From an uncultured Geobacter sp. (lineage in GTDB: Bacteria > Desulfobacterota > Desulfuromonadia > Geobacterales > DSM-12255), in the NCBI GenBank assembly GCA_937860145.1, contig CALMBF010000116.1, positions 53,130 to 117,129 on the forward strand: a DNA stretch of 64,000 nt. The letters are read 5' to 3'. This document shows, in pieces, positions 46,588 through 56,047 of the stretch. Under the pieces are notes generated by a model. The model was given only the letters and a program-made list of their open reading frames with translations, did not search any database and was not told the DNA's origin. How positions within the stretch are numbered: the stretch's first letter is position 1; each line of letters begins with the position of its first letter. The position numbers and the translations under genes were made by a program.

Positions 46588-47531
46588 GCAGTGAATTGCT
46601 GGGAGCTATCGACCTGGGGACCAATACGGCCCGTCTCCTTATCGGCAGGGTTGAGAACGGTACCATTGTCAGGGAGCAGGTTATCCGGCGCATCACCCGG
46701 CTGGGAGGCGGCTTCTGCCGGGAGAACGGCATAGCGCCCGAGGCAAGGCAGCGCACACTCTCCGCCATGCGGGAGTTCGCCGAGGCGATAAGTCGTCACG
46801 GAGTGAAGCACGTCAAGGCTGTTGCCACGAGTGCCGTCAGGGATGCAGCAAATGGTGCCGATTTTTGCCGCGAAGTCCGGGAGTCCACCTCGATCTCGCT
46901 GGAAACCATCAGCGGCGAACAGGAGGGGAGGCTGACCCTGCGTGGCGTCCTTTCCGGGCTCGATTCTCATCCGGATTACATTCTTGTCTTCGATATCGGT
47001 GGAGGCAGCACCGAGTATACCCTTGCACAGGGAGATGAAATCCTCTTTACGAGAAGCCTGCCACTGGGGGTGGTCAGGCTGACCGAGGGGAAGGTCACCT
47101 CTGACGCCATCGAGGAGAAGGTGGACCGGGAACTGGGGGCACTGATCGACGAGATGCAGTCGACCGGCGTACTTCATCTTGCCCGGAAGTCGGTGCTCAT
47201 CGGAACAGCGGGGACGGCGACAACCCTGGCCGCCATCAGCCAGGGGCTTGTCGATTATGATTATCGCAAGATCAACAATCATGTCATCCCCCTTGACGAG
47301 ATTCGGTCCATCTATGCCCGACTTCTTCCCCTTTCCCCGGCAGAAAGGCTCTCCAGGATAGCAGGTCTGGAGCAAGGGCGCGAGGACCTCATCGTTGCGG
47401 GCACCATACTGACCATGAAAACCATGGTCATGTTTGGCATCCCCTTTCTGAAAGTGAGCGATTTCAGTCTCCTCGAAGGGGTTCTGACGGACCTGCACGA
47501 TACGGTCTGTCTGACTGTAAAGCCGTTCTAA
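46584..47531 (+). CDS. Ppx/GppA-family phosphatase
   Basis: A 315-residue member of the ASKHA superfamily. AIDLGTNTARLLIGR is the phosphate-1 motif, AVATSAVRDAANG the adenosine-side strand, and VFDIGGGSTEYTL the phosphate-2 motif. The start at 46584 is preferred to the longer version because GGGAGCTGG is upstream. It could be an exopolyphosphatase or a pppGpp phosphatase; the coupled phosphate transporter favours a phosphate role. Confidence 0.85.
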   Translation: MSSELLGAIDLGTNTARLLIGRVENGTIVREQVIRRITRLGGGFCRENGIAPEARQRTLSAMREFAEAISRHGVKHVKAVATSAVRDAANGADFCREVRESTSISLETISGEQEGRLTLRGVLSGLDSHPDYILVFDIGGGSTEYTLAQGDEILFTRSLPLGVVRLTEGKVTSDAIEEKVDRELGALIDEMQSTGVLHLARKSVLIGTAGTATTLAAISQGLVDYDYRKINNHVIPLDEIRSIYARLLPLSPAERLSRIAGLEQGREDLIVAGTILTMKTMVMFGIPFLKVSDFSLLEGVLTDLHDTVCLTVKPF

Positions 47532-47547
47532 ATCGGCCAGAAAGCAG

Positions 47548-47577
47548 TTGACACGGTAGGCGCCAAACGGGTATATT
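47548..47577 (+). promoter_or_regulatory. Strong sigma70-type promoter for the ior operon
   Basis: TTGACA (47548-47553) and TATATT (47572-47577) with 18 bases between them. The predicted transcript starts near 47584, just before a hairpin at 47588. Confidence 0.75.
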
Positions 47578-47587
47578 TTGGCGACTA

Positions 47588-47613
47588 AAGGGGGCAGACC
47601 CCTTATTTTTTTT
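47588..47613 (+). terminator. Intrinsic-terminator-like hairpin in the ior leader
   Basis: AAGGGG (47588-47593) pairs with CCCCTT (47599-47604), followed by A and eight T's (47606-47613). It lies between the promoter at 47548 and the iorA start at 47629. It could end the upstream phosphatase transcript, or act on the ior transcript itself. Confidence 0.65.
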
Positions 47614-47628
47614 GAGGAATGACAGCTG

Positions 47629-49395
47629 ATGAAAGAGATACTCTCCGGTAACGAGGCAATCGCCCGCGGCGCTTTCGAAGCCGGCGTAAAAGTCGCAAGC
47701 GCATACCCCGGCACCCCCTCCACCGAAATCCTAGAAAATGTGAGCACCTACAGTTCCATCAACTCTTCCTGGGCTCCTAACGAAAAAGTCGCCCTTGAAG
47801 TCGCCATCGGCGCATCCTTCGGCGGTGCGCGGGCCATGGCGTGCATGAAGCATGTAGGGGTCAACGTAGCAGCGGATCCTCTCTTCACCGTCTCCTATAC
47901 CGGTGTCGGCGGTGGCCTGGTGCTGGTGGTGGCTGACGATCCGGAAATGCACTCTTCCCAGAACGAGCAGGACAGTCGTAATTATGCCAAGTTCGTCAAG
48001 GTTCCCATGCTCGAGCCGGCAGACTCACAGGAGTGCAAGGAGTTCACCCGCCTGGCGTTCGAGATTTCGGAACAATTCGATACCCCTGTGATGGTGCGCA
48101 GTTGCACACGCATCTCCCACGGAAAATCCATTGTCGAACTTGCCGACCCGGTCACCGGTCTTCCCGCTCCCGCTCTGGTAAAGAATCCCCGCAAGCTGGT
48201 CATGCTTCCCGGTAACGCCAGGGAACGTCATCCGCTGGTGGAGCAGAGAATCGTCGATCTCTCTGCCTATGGTGACACGAATCCGGTGAACCGTGCGGAG
48301 TACCTCTCCGAGGACATTGGCATCATCTGCAGCGGGGTGACCTGGCAGTACGTTCGTGAGGCGATCCCGCAGGCATCGACCCTCAAGCTCGGCATGGTCT
48401 ACCCGCTGCCTAAAAAACTCGTGCGTGAATTTGCCTCCAGGGTCAGGAAGCTGTTCGTTGTCGAGGAACTTGACCCGTTCATCGAGGAGCAGGTCAGGGC
48501 CATGGGAATCGAGGTCGTCGGCAAGGAGTTGATCCCCCTCTGCGGCGAACTCTCCCCGGGCCGCGTGAGAACCGCATTTGCCGGTACCAGTTTCGTGCCG
48601 GCCGTCTCCGCAACTCCGTTGTCCGTCGAAAAACTGCCCAGCCGTCCGCCGAACATGTGCCCGGGCTGTCCCCACCGCGGCATCTTCTATCTGCTGAACC
48701 GTCTCAAGGCCTATGTGACCGGTGACATCGGCTGTTATACCCTTGGTTTCATGCACCCCCTCAATGCCATGGATACCTGCGTCTGCATGGGAGCTTCCAT
48801 CAGTAATGCTTCCGGCATCGTCAGGTCGTTGCAGCCCGAGGAACAGCGTCGTGTCGTGGCGGTCATCGGCGACTCCACGTTCCTGCATACCGGCGTCAAT
48901 TCCCTGATGGAAATGGCATACAACAAGGCGCCTGCCACGGTCATCATCCTGGACAACAGAATCACCGCGATGACCGGCCGACAGGAGAACCCGGCATCCG
49001 GCTACACCCTGTCCGGTGAAGAAGCCCCCATGGTCAACATCCCCGAGCTCGTTCGGGCTCTGGGTATCAGGCATGTTGTCGAAGTTGACCCCTATGATCT
49101 TCCTGCTTCCCGTAAGGTACTCGAAGAGGAGATGGCCAGGCCCGAGCCGTCGGTGATCATAACGAACCGCCCCTGCTGTCTGATCAAGGGTGATTGCCGC
49201 TTTGAAAAGGGGACGGTCCTCGAGATCGACCAGGATGCCTGTACCGGTTGCAGGGCCTGTCTTTCCATCGGCTGCCCCGCAATCGAGTGGAAGCCCGATG
49301 CCTCTGGAAAGAAGGGGAAGGCGTGGATAGACCCCCTTCTCTGCACCGGGTGCACCGTCTGTCAACAGCTGTGCAAATTCAACGCTATCAAGTAA
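47629..49395 (+). CDS. iorA: Indolepyruvate:ferredoxin oxidoreductase, alpha subunit
   Basis: A 588-residue IorA. The N-terminal domain has the AYPGTPSTEILE motif, a middle transketolase-like domain with MCPGCPHRGIFYLL and TGDIGCYTLG, and TPP binding at VAVIGDSTFLHTGVNSL. The C-terminus has a bacterial ferredoxin fold with two 4Fe-4S Cys sets (CTGCRACLSIGCP and CTGCTVCQQLCK). It oxidatively decarboxylates aryl-pyruvates to aryl-acetyl-CoA. Its start is after GAGGAAT with a slightly long spacing. Confidence 0.93.
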   Translation: MKEILSGNEAIARGAFEAGVKVASAYPGTPSTEILENVSTYSSINSSWAPNEKVALEVAIGASFGGARAMACMKHVGVNVAADPLFTVSYTGVGGGLVLVVADDPEMHSSQNEQDSRNYAKFVKVPMLEPADSQECKEFTRLAFEISEQFDTPVMVRSCTRISHGKSIVELADPVTGLPAPALVKNPRKLVMLPGNARERHPLVEQRIVDLSAYGDTNPVNRAEYLSEDIGIICSGVTWQYVREAIPQASTLKLGMVYPLPKKLVREFASRVRKLFVVEELDPFIEEQVRAMGIEVVGKELIPLCGELSPGRVRTAFAGTSFVPAVSATPLSVEKLPSRPPNMCPGCPHRGIFYLLNRLKAYVTGDIGCYTLGFMHPLNAMDTCVCMGASISNASGIVRSLQPEEQRRVVAVIGDSTFLHTGVNSLMEMAYNKAPATVIILDNRITAMTGRQENPASGYTLSGEEAPMVNIPELVRALGIRHVVEVDPYDLPASRKVLEEEMARPEPSVIITNRPCCLIKGDCRFEKGTVLEIDQDACTGCRACLSIGCPAIEWKPDASGKKGKAWIDPLLCTGCTVCQQLCKFNAIK

Positions 49396-49404
49396 CGGAA
49401 AAGT

Positions 49405-49986
49405 ATGACTATGAGTGATATTACGAATATTCTTCTTGTTGGAGTCGGTGGGCAGGGGACCCTGCTTGCATCGGAAATTCTTTCCGAAGTTTTCATGCGT
49501 GCCGGCTACGATGTCAAGAAAAGCGAGATCCACGGTATGTCCCAGCGGGGGGGGAGCGTCGTCTCCCACGTGCGTTACGGCCGTCAGGTTTTCTCTCCGG
49601 TCGTTCCCGAAGGGGAGGGGGATATTCTCTTCGGTTTCGAACTCATGGAAACCTACCGGTCCCTGCCACTCCTCCGCCCCGGTGCAAAGGTCGTGGCAAA
49701 CAACTACCGCATACCCTCGCCTTCGATCCTTCTCGGGCAGGAAAGTTACCCTGAAGGGCTGGAGGGAAAAATCCGGGGGATGTTCCCCGATTTCATGCTG
49801 GTTGACGGGTTGAAGATCGCCACCGAGGCCGGCAACCCCCGTGTCGCCAATACCGTTCTGCTCGGCGCCCTGTCACAGCGGATAGATATCGACGAATCGT
49901 TCTGGATCGAGGCAATCGAAAAACTGGTGCCGAGAAAGGCTCTTGATATAAATCTTCAGGCATTCCGCAAGGGAAGAGTTTTGTAG
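49405..49986 (+). CDS. iorB: Indolepyruvate:ferredoxin oxidoreductase, beta subunit
   Basis: A 193-residue Ior[19 protein letters not shown] is the family's glycine-rich start; [20 protein letters not shown], with the Ser/Arg/Gly motif, is diagnostic. It forms the active enzyme with IorA. It starts 9 bases after iorA. ATG at 49405 or 49411. Confidence 0.93.
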   Translation: MTMSDITNILLVGVGGQGTLLASEILSEVFMRAGYDVKKSEIHGMSQRGGSVVSHVRYGRQVFSPVVPEGEGDILFGFELMETYRSLPLLRPGAKVVANNYRIPSPSILLGQESYPEGLEGKIRGMFPDFMLVDGLKIATEAGNPRVANTVLLGALSQRIDIDESFWIEAIEKLVPRKALDINLQAFRKGRVL

Positions 49987-50000
49987 GGGAGGGGTTGACG

Positions 50001-51308
50001 ATGGCCAGTTATTTCAACGAAGAATTCGAAACCCTCCCACGTCCGGCCCTGGAAGCGCTGCAGTTGAAGCGCCTCAGGGATGTGCTGGAGCGGGTGTATG
50101 CTGCGGTTCCCTTTTACCGGGGAGCATTGGACAAGGCTGGCATCAAACCGGCTGACATCGCATCGCTGCAGGACCTGCAGCGACTTCCCTTCACCACGAA
50201 ACAGGATATGCGCGACTCCTACCCCTATGGTCTCTTTGCGGCCCCCATGGAAGAGATCGTTCGCATCCATGCTTCATCCGGTACCACCGGAAAACCGACC
50301 GTTGTCGGATATACGAAAAAGGATATCGACACCTGGGCCGATCTCATGGCCAGAACCCTGGTCACCGCCGGTGCCCACAAAGGCGACATCATCCACAACG
50401 CCTACGGTTACGGTCTCTTCACCGGTGGCCTCGGAGTCCACAATGGTGCCGAACGCCTCGGTGCATCCGTCATTCCCATTTCAGGCGGCAATACCGTCCG
50501 CCAGTTGATGATCATGCAGGATTTCGGGTCAACCGTGCTCACCTGTACCCCTTCCTATTCGCTCTTCATGGCCGAAGAGGCGAAAGCCGCCGGCATAGAG
50601 TTCAAAAATCTCAAGCTGCGCATAGGTATTTTCGGTGCCGAACCGTGGTCAGATGCCATGAGGCAAGAGATCGAACAGCAGCTGAACCTGACAGCCCTCG
50701 ACATATACGGCCTCTCCGAGATCATGGGCCCGGGTGTTGCCATGGAGTGTTTCGAGGGGAAAAACGGTCTGCACATCTGGGAGGATCATTTCATCCCCGA
50801 GATCATAAACCCCGATACAGGGGAGATCCTCAAGGAAGGTGAGCGGGGTGAATTGGTGATAACCACGATCACCAAACAGGGGATACCTCTGATCCGTTAC
50901 CGTACAAGGGATATAACCAGTCTCACGTACGAAAAGTGCATTTGTGGCCGTACCCATGCGCGGATCGCCCGGATGAGCGGGCGGTCCGACGATATGCTCA
51001 TAATCCGCGGCGTCAATGTATTCCCGTCCCAGATCGAATCCATTCTCGTCCGTATCGAAGGGGTCGAGCCCCATTACCTGCTGATCGTCGACCGGAAGGA
51101 AAATCTTGACACCCTTGAAGTCCAGGTTGAAGTTGACGAGCGTATCTTCTCGGATGAAATCAAGGTCTTGCAATTGCTTGCGCGCCGCATTGAGAAGGAG
51201 ATCAAGGATATGCTCGGCGTCACCTGCACCGTCAAGCTGGTAGAGCCGAAGACCATTCAACGGAGTGAAGGGAAGTCCAAAAGGGTTATAGATAACCGCA
51301 AACTGTAG
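50001..51308 (+). CDS. paaK: Phenylacetate-CoA ligase (copy 1)
   Basis: A 435-residue adenylate-forming ligase. P-loop [17 protein letters not shown], motif [15 protein letters not shown], and the C-terminal hinge [18 protein letters not shown] are present. It activates aryl acids with CoA and ATP. Starts at 50001 behind GGGAGGGG. It is close to the protein at 57570 (copy 2). With iorAB it could recapture aryl acids, or run in reverse to make ATP from aryl-acetyl-CoA. Confidence 0.9.
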   Translation: MASYFNEEFETLPRPALEALQLKRLRDVLERVYAAVPFYRGALDKAGIKPADIASLQDLQRLPFTTKQDMRDSYPYGLFAAPMEEIVRIHASSGTTGKPTVVGYTKKDIDTWADLMARTLVTAGAHKGDIIHNAYGYGLFTGGLGVHNGAERLGASVIPISGGNTVRQLMIMQDFGSTVLTCTPSYSLFMAEEAKAAGIEFKNLKLRIGIFGAEPWSDAMRQEIEQQLNLTALDIYGLSEIMGPGVAMECFEGKNGLHIWEDHFIPEIINPDTGEILKEGERGELVITTITKQGIPLIRYRTRDITSLTYEKCICGRTHARIARMSGRSDDMLIIRGVNVFPSQIESILVRIEGVEPHYLLIVDRKENLDTLEVQVEVDERIFSDEIKVLQLLARRIEKEIKDMLGVTCTVKLVEPKTIQRSEGKSKRVIDNRKL

Positions 51309-51357
51309 CAGCATCTCGCAGTCACTGCGCCAGTCAATTATTCGTCGGGGGAATGTC

Positions 51358-51789
51358 ATGAAAGTCGAACAGATATCCATATTTATCGAGAACAAGTCGG
51401 GTCGTCTCGCGGAAGTAGCTGCCGTTCTTGGTGAAGCAGGGGTGAACATCCGCGCACTCTCGCTGGCGGATACCTCAGACTTCGGCATTCTGCGCCTGAT
51501 CGTCAACGATCGTAATTTGGCGATGGAAACTCTGAAAAACAAGGGTTTCACGGTAAGCAAGACGGAGGTCGTGGCCGTTGAGGTGCCTGACCAGCCGGGC
51601 GGCCTTTCCAGCATCCTGCAGGTTCTGGACAATGAATCGATCAATGTCGAGTATATGTATGCCTTTGTCGAGCGTTGTGGCGACAACGCAGTGATAATCT
51701 TCCGGTTCGACGAGACAGAGAAGGCAATAGCTGTCCTTGGAGCCAAAGGATTTAACATGCTCCAGGGGGAGAGACTGTACGGCATGTAG
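51358..51789 (+). CDS. Tandem ACT-domain protein
   Basis: A 143-residue protein made of two ACT domains: residues about 1-68 ([20 protein letters not shown]) and 72-143 ([20 protein letters not shown]). ACT domains bind amino acids. It probably senses an amino acid to regulate the ior/paaK/liv genes or enzymes. Such proteins often sit beside phenylacetate-CoA ligases. Confidence 0.88.
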   Translation: MKVEQISIFIENKSGRLAEVAAVLGEAGVNIRALSLADTSDFGILRLIVNDRNLAMETLKNKGFTVSKTEVVAVEVPDQPGGLSSILQVLDNESINVEYMYAFVERCGDNAVIIFRFDETEKAIAVLGAKGFNMLQGERLYGM

Positions 51790-51812
51790 TTTACTTTCGG
51801 ATGAAGGAGAAA

Positions 51813-52955
51813 ATGAGTATGCGCATACTGCACCTGGCTGTATTGACTATTCTCGGTTTTTTGTTGGCATCTCCCGTATTGGCAGCGGAACCATTTCGCA
51901 TCGGGGCTCTGTTTTCTGTCACCGGACCGGCATCCTTTCTTGGCGAGCCTGAAAAGAATACCCTGGAGATGCTTGTAAAGGAAGCGAACGCCAAGGGTGG
52001 CATCAAGGGGCGTAAACTCGAACTGGTGGTCTATGATACCCAGGGTGATGCTACCAAGGCCGTGCAGCTGGCGACGAAACTGATCAAGAATGACAAGGTT
52101 TCGGTCATCGTCGGTCCGAGCACTACCGGTGAAACCATGGCGATCATTCCTCTGGTGGAAAAGGAAAAAATCCCGCTTATCTCCTGCGCCGCCGGAATTA
52201 AGATCACCGAACCGGTGAAAAAATATGTCTTCAAGACGCCGGCCAACGATCACGTCGCAGCTGAAAAAATATTCAATTACATGGCGGCAAAAAAACAGAA
52301 GAGTGTGGCACTGCTGACCGTTACCGATGGGTTCGGTTCATCAGGGCGCGAACAGTTGAAGGATATGGCGAAGAAAAAGGGGATCGCCATTGTAGCCGAT
52401 GAAACCTACGGTCCGAAGGACACCGACATGACGGCCCAGCTCACCAAAATCAAGGGGAGCAAGGCAGACGCGATCATCTGTTGGGGGACCAACCCGGGAC
52501 CAGCCATTATTACCCGCAATGTCAAGCAACTGGGGATCAAGATTCCGCTTTACATGAGTCACGGTGTTGCCTCTAAAAAATATATCGAGCTTTGTGGTCC
52601 CGATGCTGCTGAAGGTGTTCTTCTCCCGGCTGGTAAACTGGCCATCTATGAGAAACTCAAGCATTCCGACCCGCAATACAAGCTTCTTAAAGAATATGAC
52701 AAGTCATACAAGAAAGCCTTTTCTGTTGAGGCCTCAACCTTTGGGGGGTATGCATATGATTCATTCCTCCTCATTTCTGAAGCTATGAAGAAAGGTACAA
52801 CCCCCGAGCAGTTGCGTGATGGCCTAGAGGGGGTCAAAAAACTGGTGTCCGTTTCCGGAATCTACAACATGTCCTCTGCCGACCATAACGGCCTCGACCT
52901 GAATGCTTTCGAAATGGTCAAGATCGTCAAGTGTGATTGGGAACTCGCTAAGTAA
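51813..52955 (+). CDS. Branched-chain-type amino acid ABC transporter, substrate-binding protein (copy 1)
   Basis: A periplasmic binding protein of about 380 residues of the LivJ/LivK type. A signal peptide covers about residues 1-25. Mature part starts EPFRIGALFSVTGPASFLG. KLELVVYDTQGDATKAVQLA and VSVIVGPSTTGETMAII line the ligand site. ATG at 51813 follows AAGGAG; 51801 and 51819 are alternatives. Its paralogue follows. The ligand is probably an amino acid, possibly aromatic given the neighbours. Confidence 0.9.
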   Translation: MSMRILHLAVLTILGFLLASPVLAAEPFRIGALFSVTGPASFLGEPEKNTLEMLVKEANAKGGIKGRKLELVVYDTQGDATKAVQLATKLIKNDKVSVIVGPSTTGETMAIIPLVEKEKIPLISCAAGIKITEPVKKYVFKTPANDHVAAEKIFNYMAAKKQKSVALLTVTDGFGSSGREQLKDMAKKKGIAIVADETYGPKDTDMTAQLTKIKGSKADAIICWGTNPGPAIITRNVKQLGIKIPLYMSHGVASKKYIELCGPDAAEGVLLPAGKLAIYEKLKHSDPQYKLLKEYDKSYKKAFSVEASTFGGYAYDSFLLISEAMKKGTTPEQLRDGLEGVKKLVSVSGIYNMSSADHNGLDLNAFEMVKIVKCDWELAK

Positions 52956-52969
52956 AGGAGAGATTTTCT

Positions 52970-54109
52970 ATGAAATACCTGCTCCAAGCTGTAACGACTC
53001 TGCTTTTGTTGTTTACCACATCACTCGCCTTTGCGGCATCTTCGACCATCAAGATTGGAGGCCTTTTCTCAGTTACCGGTCCGGCGTCCTTTCTTGGAGA
53101 GCCAGAACGGAATACTGCAAAAATGGTTGTTGACGAAATCAATGCCAAAGGTGGCATTAAAGGTAAGAAGCTGGAACTTGTCGTGTATGACACTCAGGGT
53201 GATGCTACTAAGGCAGTTCAGGCTGCCAACCGCCTTATTAAAGATGATAAAGTGGTGGCAATTGTCGGCCCGAGCACGACAGGAGAATCAATGGCAGTAA
53301 TTCCGGTTGCGGAAAAAGAAGGAGTTCCTTTGATTTCCTGTGCTGCTGGCAGCAAGATTACTGATCCGGTAAAGAAGTGGATTTTCAAGACTGCGCAGAA
53401 TGATTACTTAGCCGTCAACAAGATTTACGATCATTTAAACAAAAAGAAAATAAGCAAAGTAGCCATCATCACCGTTTCTGACGGTTTCGGCTCATCAGGT
53501 CGCGAACAGCTCAAGGCGTATGCGGCCAAACATGGTATTCAGATTGTTGTTGACGATACGTACGGGCCGAAAGATACCGATATGACGTCCCAACTAACCA
53601 AGATCCGTGCGAGTCAGGCTCAGGCAATCATTTGCTGGGGGACAAACCCTGGCCCTGCGGTTATTGCCAAGAATGTTAGACAGCTTGGAATCAAGTTGCC
53701 GCTTTTCATGAGTCACGGGGTTTCATCTAATAAGTTCATTGAATTGGCGGGTGATGCGGCAGAAGGGATAATCTTGCCGACTGGTAGAGTCCTTGTTTGT
53801 GATGCTCTCCCGAAAACAGACAAACAAAAATCGAGTCTTCAGGCTTTTGTTAAGGACTGCAAGACTCATTATAATGCTGAAGGCGACCATTTTGGTGGTC
53901 ATGCCTGGGATGCAGTTATGCTGCTGAAGGGCGCCATTGAACGAGGTGGTGATACGCCTGCGGCAATCAGAGATCAATTGGAGAAAACGAAGCTGTTCGC
54001 AGGGATTGGTGGAATTTTTTCCTTTAGTGCAACAGACCATGCCGGTCTCGGTAAGGATGCCTTTGTTCTTGTTCAGATCAAGAAGAAAGACTTCGTACTA
54101 CTCAAATAA
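52970..54109 (+). CDS. Branched-chain-type amino acid ABC transporter, substrate-binding protein (copy 2)
   Basis: A 379-residue paralogue of the upstream protein, with a signal peptide (SLAFA/ASSTI) and the same landmarks (SVTGPASFLGEPE, GPSTTGESMAVI, GPKDTDMTSQLTKI). Its codon use is clearly AT-richer than copy 1, although the proteins are very alike. AAAGGAG is upstream. The hairpin at 54127 follows. Confidence 0.9.
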   Translation: MKYLLQAVTTLLLLFTTSLAFAASSTIKIGGLFSVTGPASFLGEPERNTAKMVVDEINAKGGIKGKKLELVVYDTQGDATKAVQAANRLIKDDKVVAIVGPSTTGESMAVIPVAEKEGVPLISCAAGSKITDPVKKWIFKTAQNDYLAVNKIYDHLNKKKISKVAIITVSDGFGSSGREQLKAYAAKHGIQIVVDDTYGPKDTDMTSQLTKIRASQAQAIICWGTNPGPAVIAKNVRQLGIKLPLFMSHGVSSNKFIELAGDAAEGIILPTGRVLVCDALPKTDKQKSSLQAFVKDCKTHYNAEGDHFGGHAWDAVMLLKGAIERGGDTPAAIRDQLEKTKLFAGIGGIFSFSATDHAGLGKDAFVLVQIKKKDFVLLK

Positions 54110-54126
54110 TTTTAGCATTTAACAAC

Positions 54127-54171
54127 GTCAAACAGGCAGTTTTCGACATGGTCGGGAACTGCCTGTTTGAC
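54127..54171 (+). other. Long hairpin between binding-protein and permease genes
   Basis: A 15-base perfect inverted repeat (54127-54141 with 54157-54171) with a 15-base loop that contains a further CGAC/GTCG pair. No T run follows, so it is not a normal terminator. It lies between the copy 2 binding protein and livH, where an RNA-stability or partial-termination site would set a high binding-protein to permease ratio. Confidence 0.6.
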
Positions 54172-54188
54172 TCTGAGAGTGCCACTTC

Positions 54189-55073
54189 ATGGATCTTGCG
54201 GATCAAATCGCCCAATATATGGTTTCCGGCCTGTCGACCGGTGCGATCTACGCGCTCATCGGTATCGGCTTTGCCATAATCTACAACTCCACCGAGATAA
54301 TCAACTTTGCCCAGGGGGAGCTGGTCATGCTCGGGGGCATGTTTACCCTTTTTTTTCTCGAGACGATGAAGCTGCCTCTTCCTCTGTCCATCCTGTTGGC
54401 CGTGCTCGCGACCATCGCGTCCGGCGTGCTGTTTGAGCGACTCACCATCAGGCCTCTCAAGGCTCCCACACCTTTGAGCCTGATCATCATAACGATTGGT
54501 GGAAGTATTCTCATTCGCGGCATCGCCATGCTCGTATGGGGAAAGGATACCCACGCGCTTCCCGCATTTTCCGGTAGCGAACCGATTGCCGTCGGTTCGG
54601 CCACCATCCTTCCCCAGCACCTCTGGATCTTCGCCCTTACGGGGATCGCCATTGTTTCGAATAAGCTCTTCTTCCAGTATACCATTACCGGAAAGGCAAT
54701 GCGTGCCTGTGCCGTGAACAGGCGTGCCGCGGGTCTTGTCGGGATCGACGTGAGGCGGATGGTGCTCTTTTCCTTCGCCATCAGCGGCGGTCTCGGTTCA
54801 CTGGCAGGCATCATCGTGGCTCCCCTCACCATGACCTCCTATGACGTCGGCATCATGCTCGGCCTTAAAGGTTTCTGTGCCGCGATCATCGGGGGACTTT
54901 CGGGCGGGATCGGTACCGTGCTGGGCGGACTGCTCCTTGGCACGCTGGAATCCCTCGGTGCCGGTCTGATCTCTTCCGGGTACAAGGATGCCATTGCCTT
55001 CGTCATACTCCTGCTCATACTGTTCATCCGCCCCCAAGGCCTCTTTGGGCGAGCCCAGACAGAGAGGGTGTGA
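54189..55073 (+). CDS. livH: Branched-chain amino acid ABC transporter permease LivH
   Basis: A 294-residue permease with about eight membrane segments. YMVSGLSTGAIYALIGIGFA, YNSTEIINFAQGELVML and AFVILLLILFIRPQGLFG are family marks. It pairs with LivM in the inner membrane. Confidence 0.9.
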   Translation: MDLADQIAQYMVSGLSTGAIYALIGIGFAIIYNSTEIINFAQGELVMLGGMFTLFFLETMKLPLPLSILLAVLATIASGVLFERLTIRPLKAPTPLSLIIITIGGSILIRGIAMLVWGKDTHALPAFSGSEPIAVGSATILPQHLWIFALTGIAIVSNKLFFQYTITGKAMRACAVNRRAAGLVGIDVRRMVLFSFAISGGLGSLAGIIVAPLTMTSYDVGIMLGLKGFCAAIIGGLSGGIGTVLGGLLLGTLESLGAGLISSGYKDAIAFVILLLILFIRPQGLFGRAQTERV

Positions 55074-55075
55074 GA

Positions 55076-56047
55076 ATGGCAGTGAACCGCGAAATCATAA
55101 AGTTCCTGGCCATGGTGGTAGTGATTCTCGTGGCTCCGCTCCTTGTCCACGAAGGGTACCTTATCAATGTCATGGTCTTCATCGGCATCCATACCATGCT
55201 GGCCCTGGCACTGAACCTCCTTCTCGGCTATGCAGGTCAGATATCCCTCGGGCAGGCAGGATTTTTCGGGCTGGGTGCCTATATTTCAGGTATCCTTACC
55301 GCTACCCACGGCATCAACCCGTGGGCGGCAATGGCGGCTGCCGCTCTGTTTGTTACTTTTCTGGCATTCATCGTCGGTTTTCCCATCCTGAAGCTCAAAG
55401 GGCACTACCTTGCCATGGCCACCCTCGGTCTCGGGATAATCATCTATATCGTTTTCAACGAGGCAGTGGAGCAGACCGGTGGCCCGTCGGGCCTTTCCGG
55501 AATCCCGAATCTGCAGGTAGCCGGCATCGTCTTTGACACCGATCTGAAAAATTACTATCTCATCTGGGCATTCACTCTGGCCGCCATGGGATTGGCCCTG
55601 AATCTGGTTCACTCGCGTATCGGACGCGCTCTTCGTGCCATTCACGATTCGGAAGTGGCGGCTCGGGTCATGGGAGTCAATGCCCGCCTGCTCAAGGTGC
55701 AGATCTTTGCCCTGTCAGCAGGCCTCTCCGCAATTGCCGGCAGTCTGTATGCCCATACCATGACATTCATCGCTCCGGCATCATTCGGATTCAACTTCTC
55801 GGTGGAACTGGTCACCATGGTTATCATCGGCGGCCTGGCAAGTATCTATGGCTCCCTTCTCGGTGCGGCGCTTCTGACGTTGCTTCCCGAAATGCTGCGC
55901 GCTTTCCAGGACTATGACATCATTGTCTATGGACTATTGCTGATCGTCATGACCATGTTCATGCCCGGCGGACTGGTGAAGGGAGTCCCTTCGGCACTCT
56001 CCAGAATAAGGGGAAAACTCCAGGGGAGGCCTGTTCCCCATGCTTGA
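55076..56047 (+). CDS. livM: Branched-chain amino acid ABC transporter permease LivM
   Basis: A 323-residue permease. NLLLGYAGQISLGQAGFFGLGAYISG and VMGVNARLLKVQIFALSAGL are diagnostic. ATG at 55076 is 3 bases after livH; GTG at 55070 would overlap it. The stop overlaps livG. Confidence 0.9.
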   Translation: MAVNREIIKFLAMVVVILVAPLLVHEGYLINVMVFIGIHTMLALALNLLLGYAGQISLGQAGFFGLGAYISGILTATHGINPWAAMAAAALFVTFLAFIVGFPILKLKGHYLAMATLGLGIIIYIVFNEAVEQTGGPSGLSGIPNLQVAGIVFDTDLKNYYLIWAFTLAAMGLALNLVHSRIGRALRAIHDSEVAARVMGVNARLLKVQIFALSAGLSAIAGSLYAHTMTFIAPASFGFNFSVELVTMVIIGGLASIYGSLLGAALLTLLPEMLRAFQDYDIIVYGLLLIVMTMFMPGGLVKGVPSALSRIRGKLQGRPVPHA

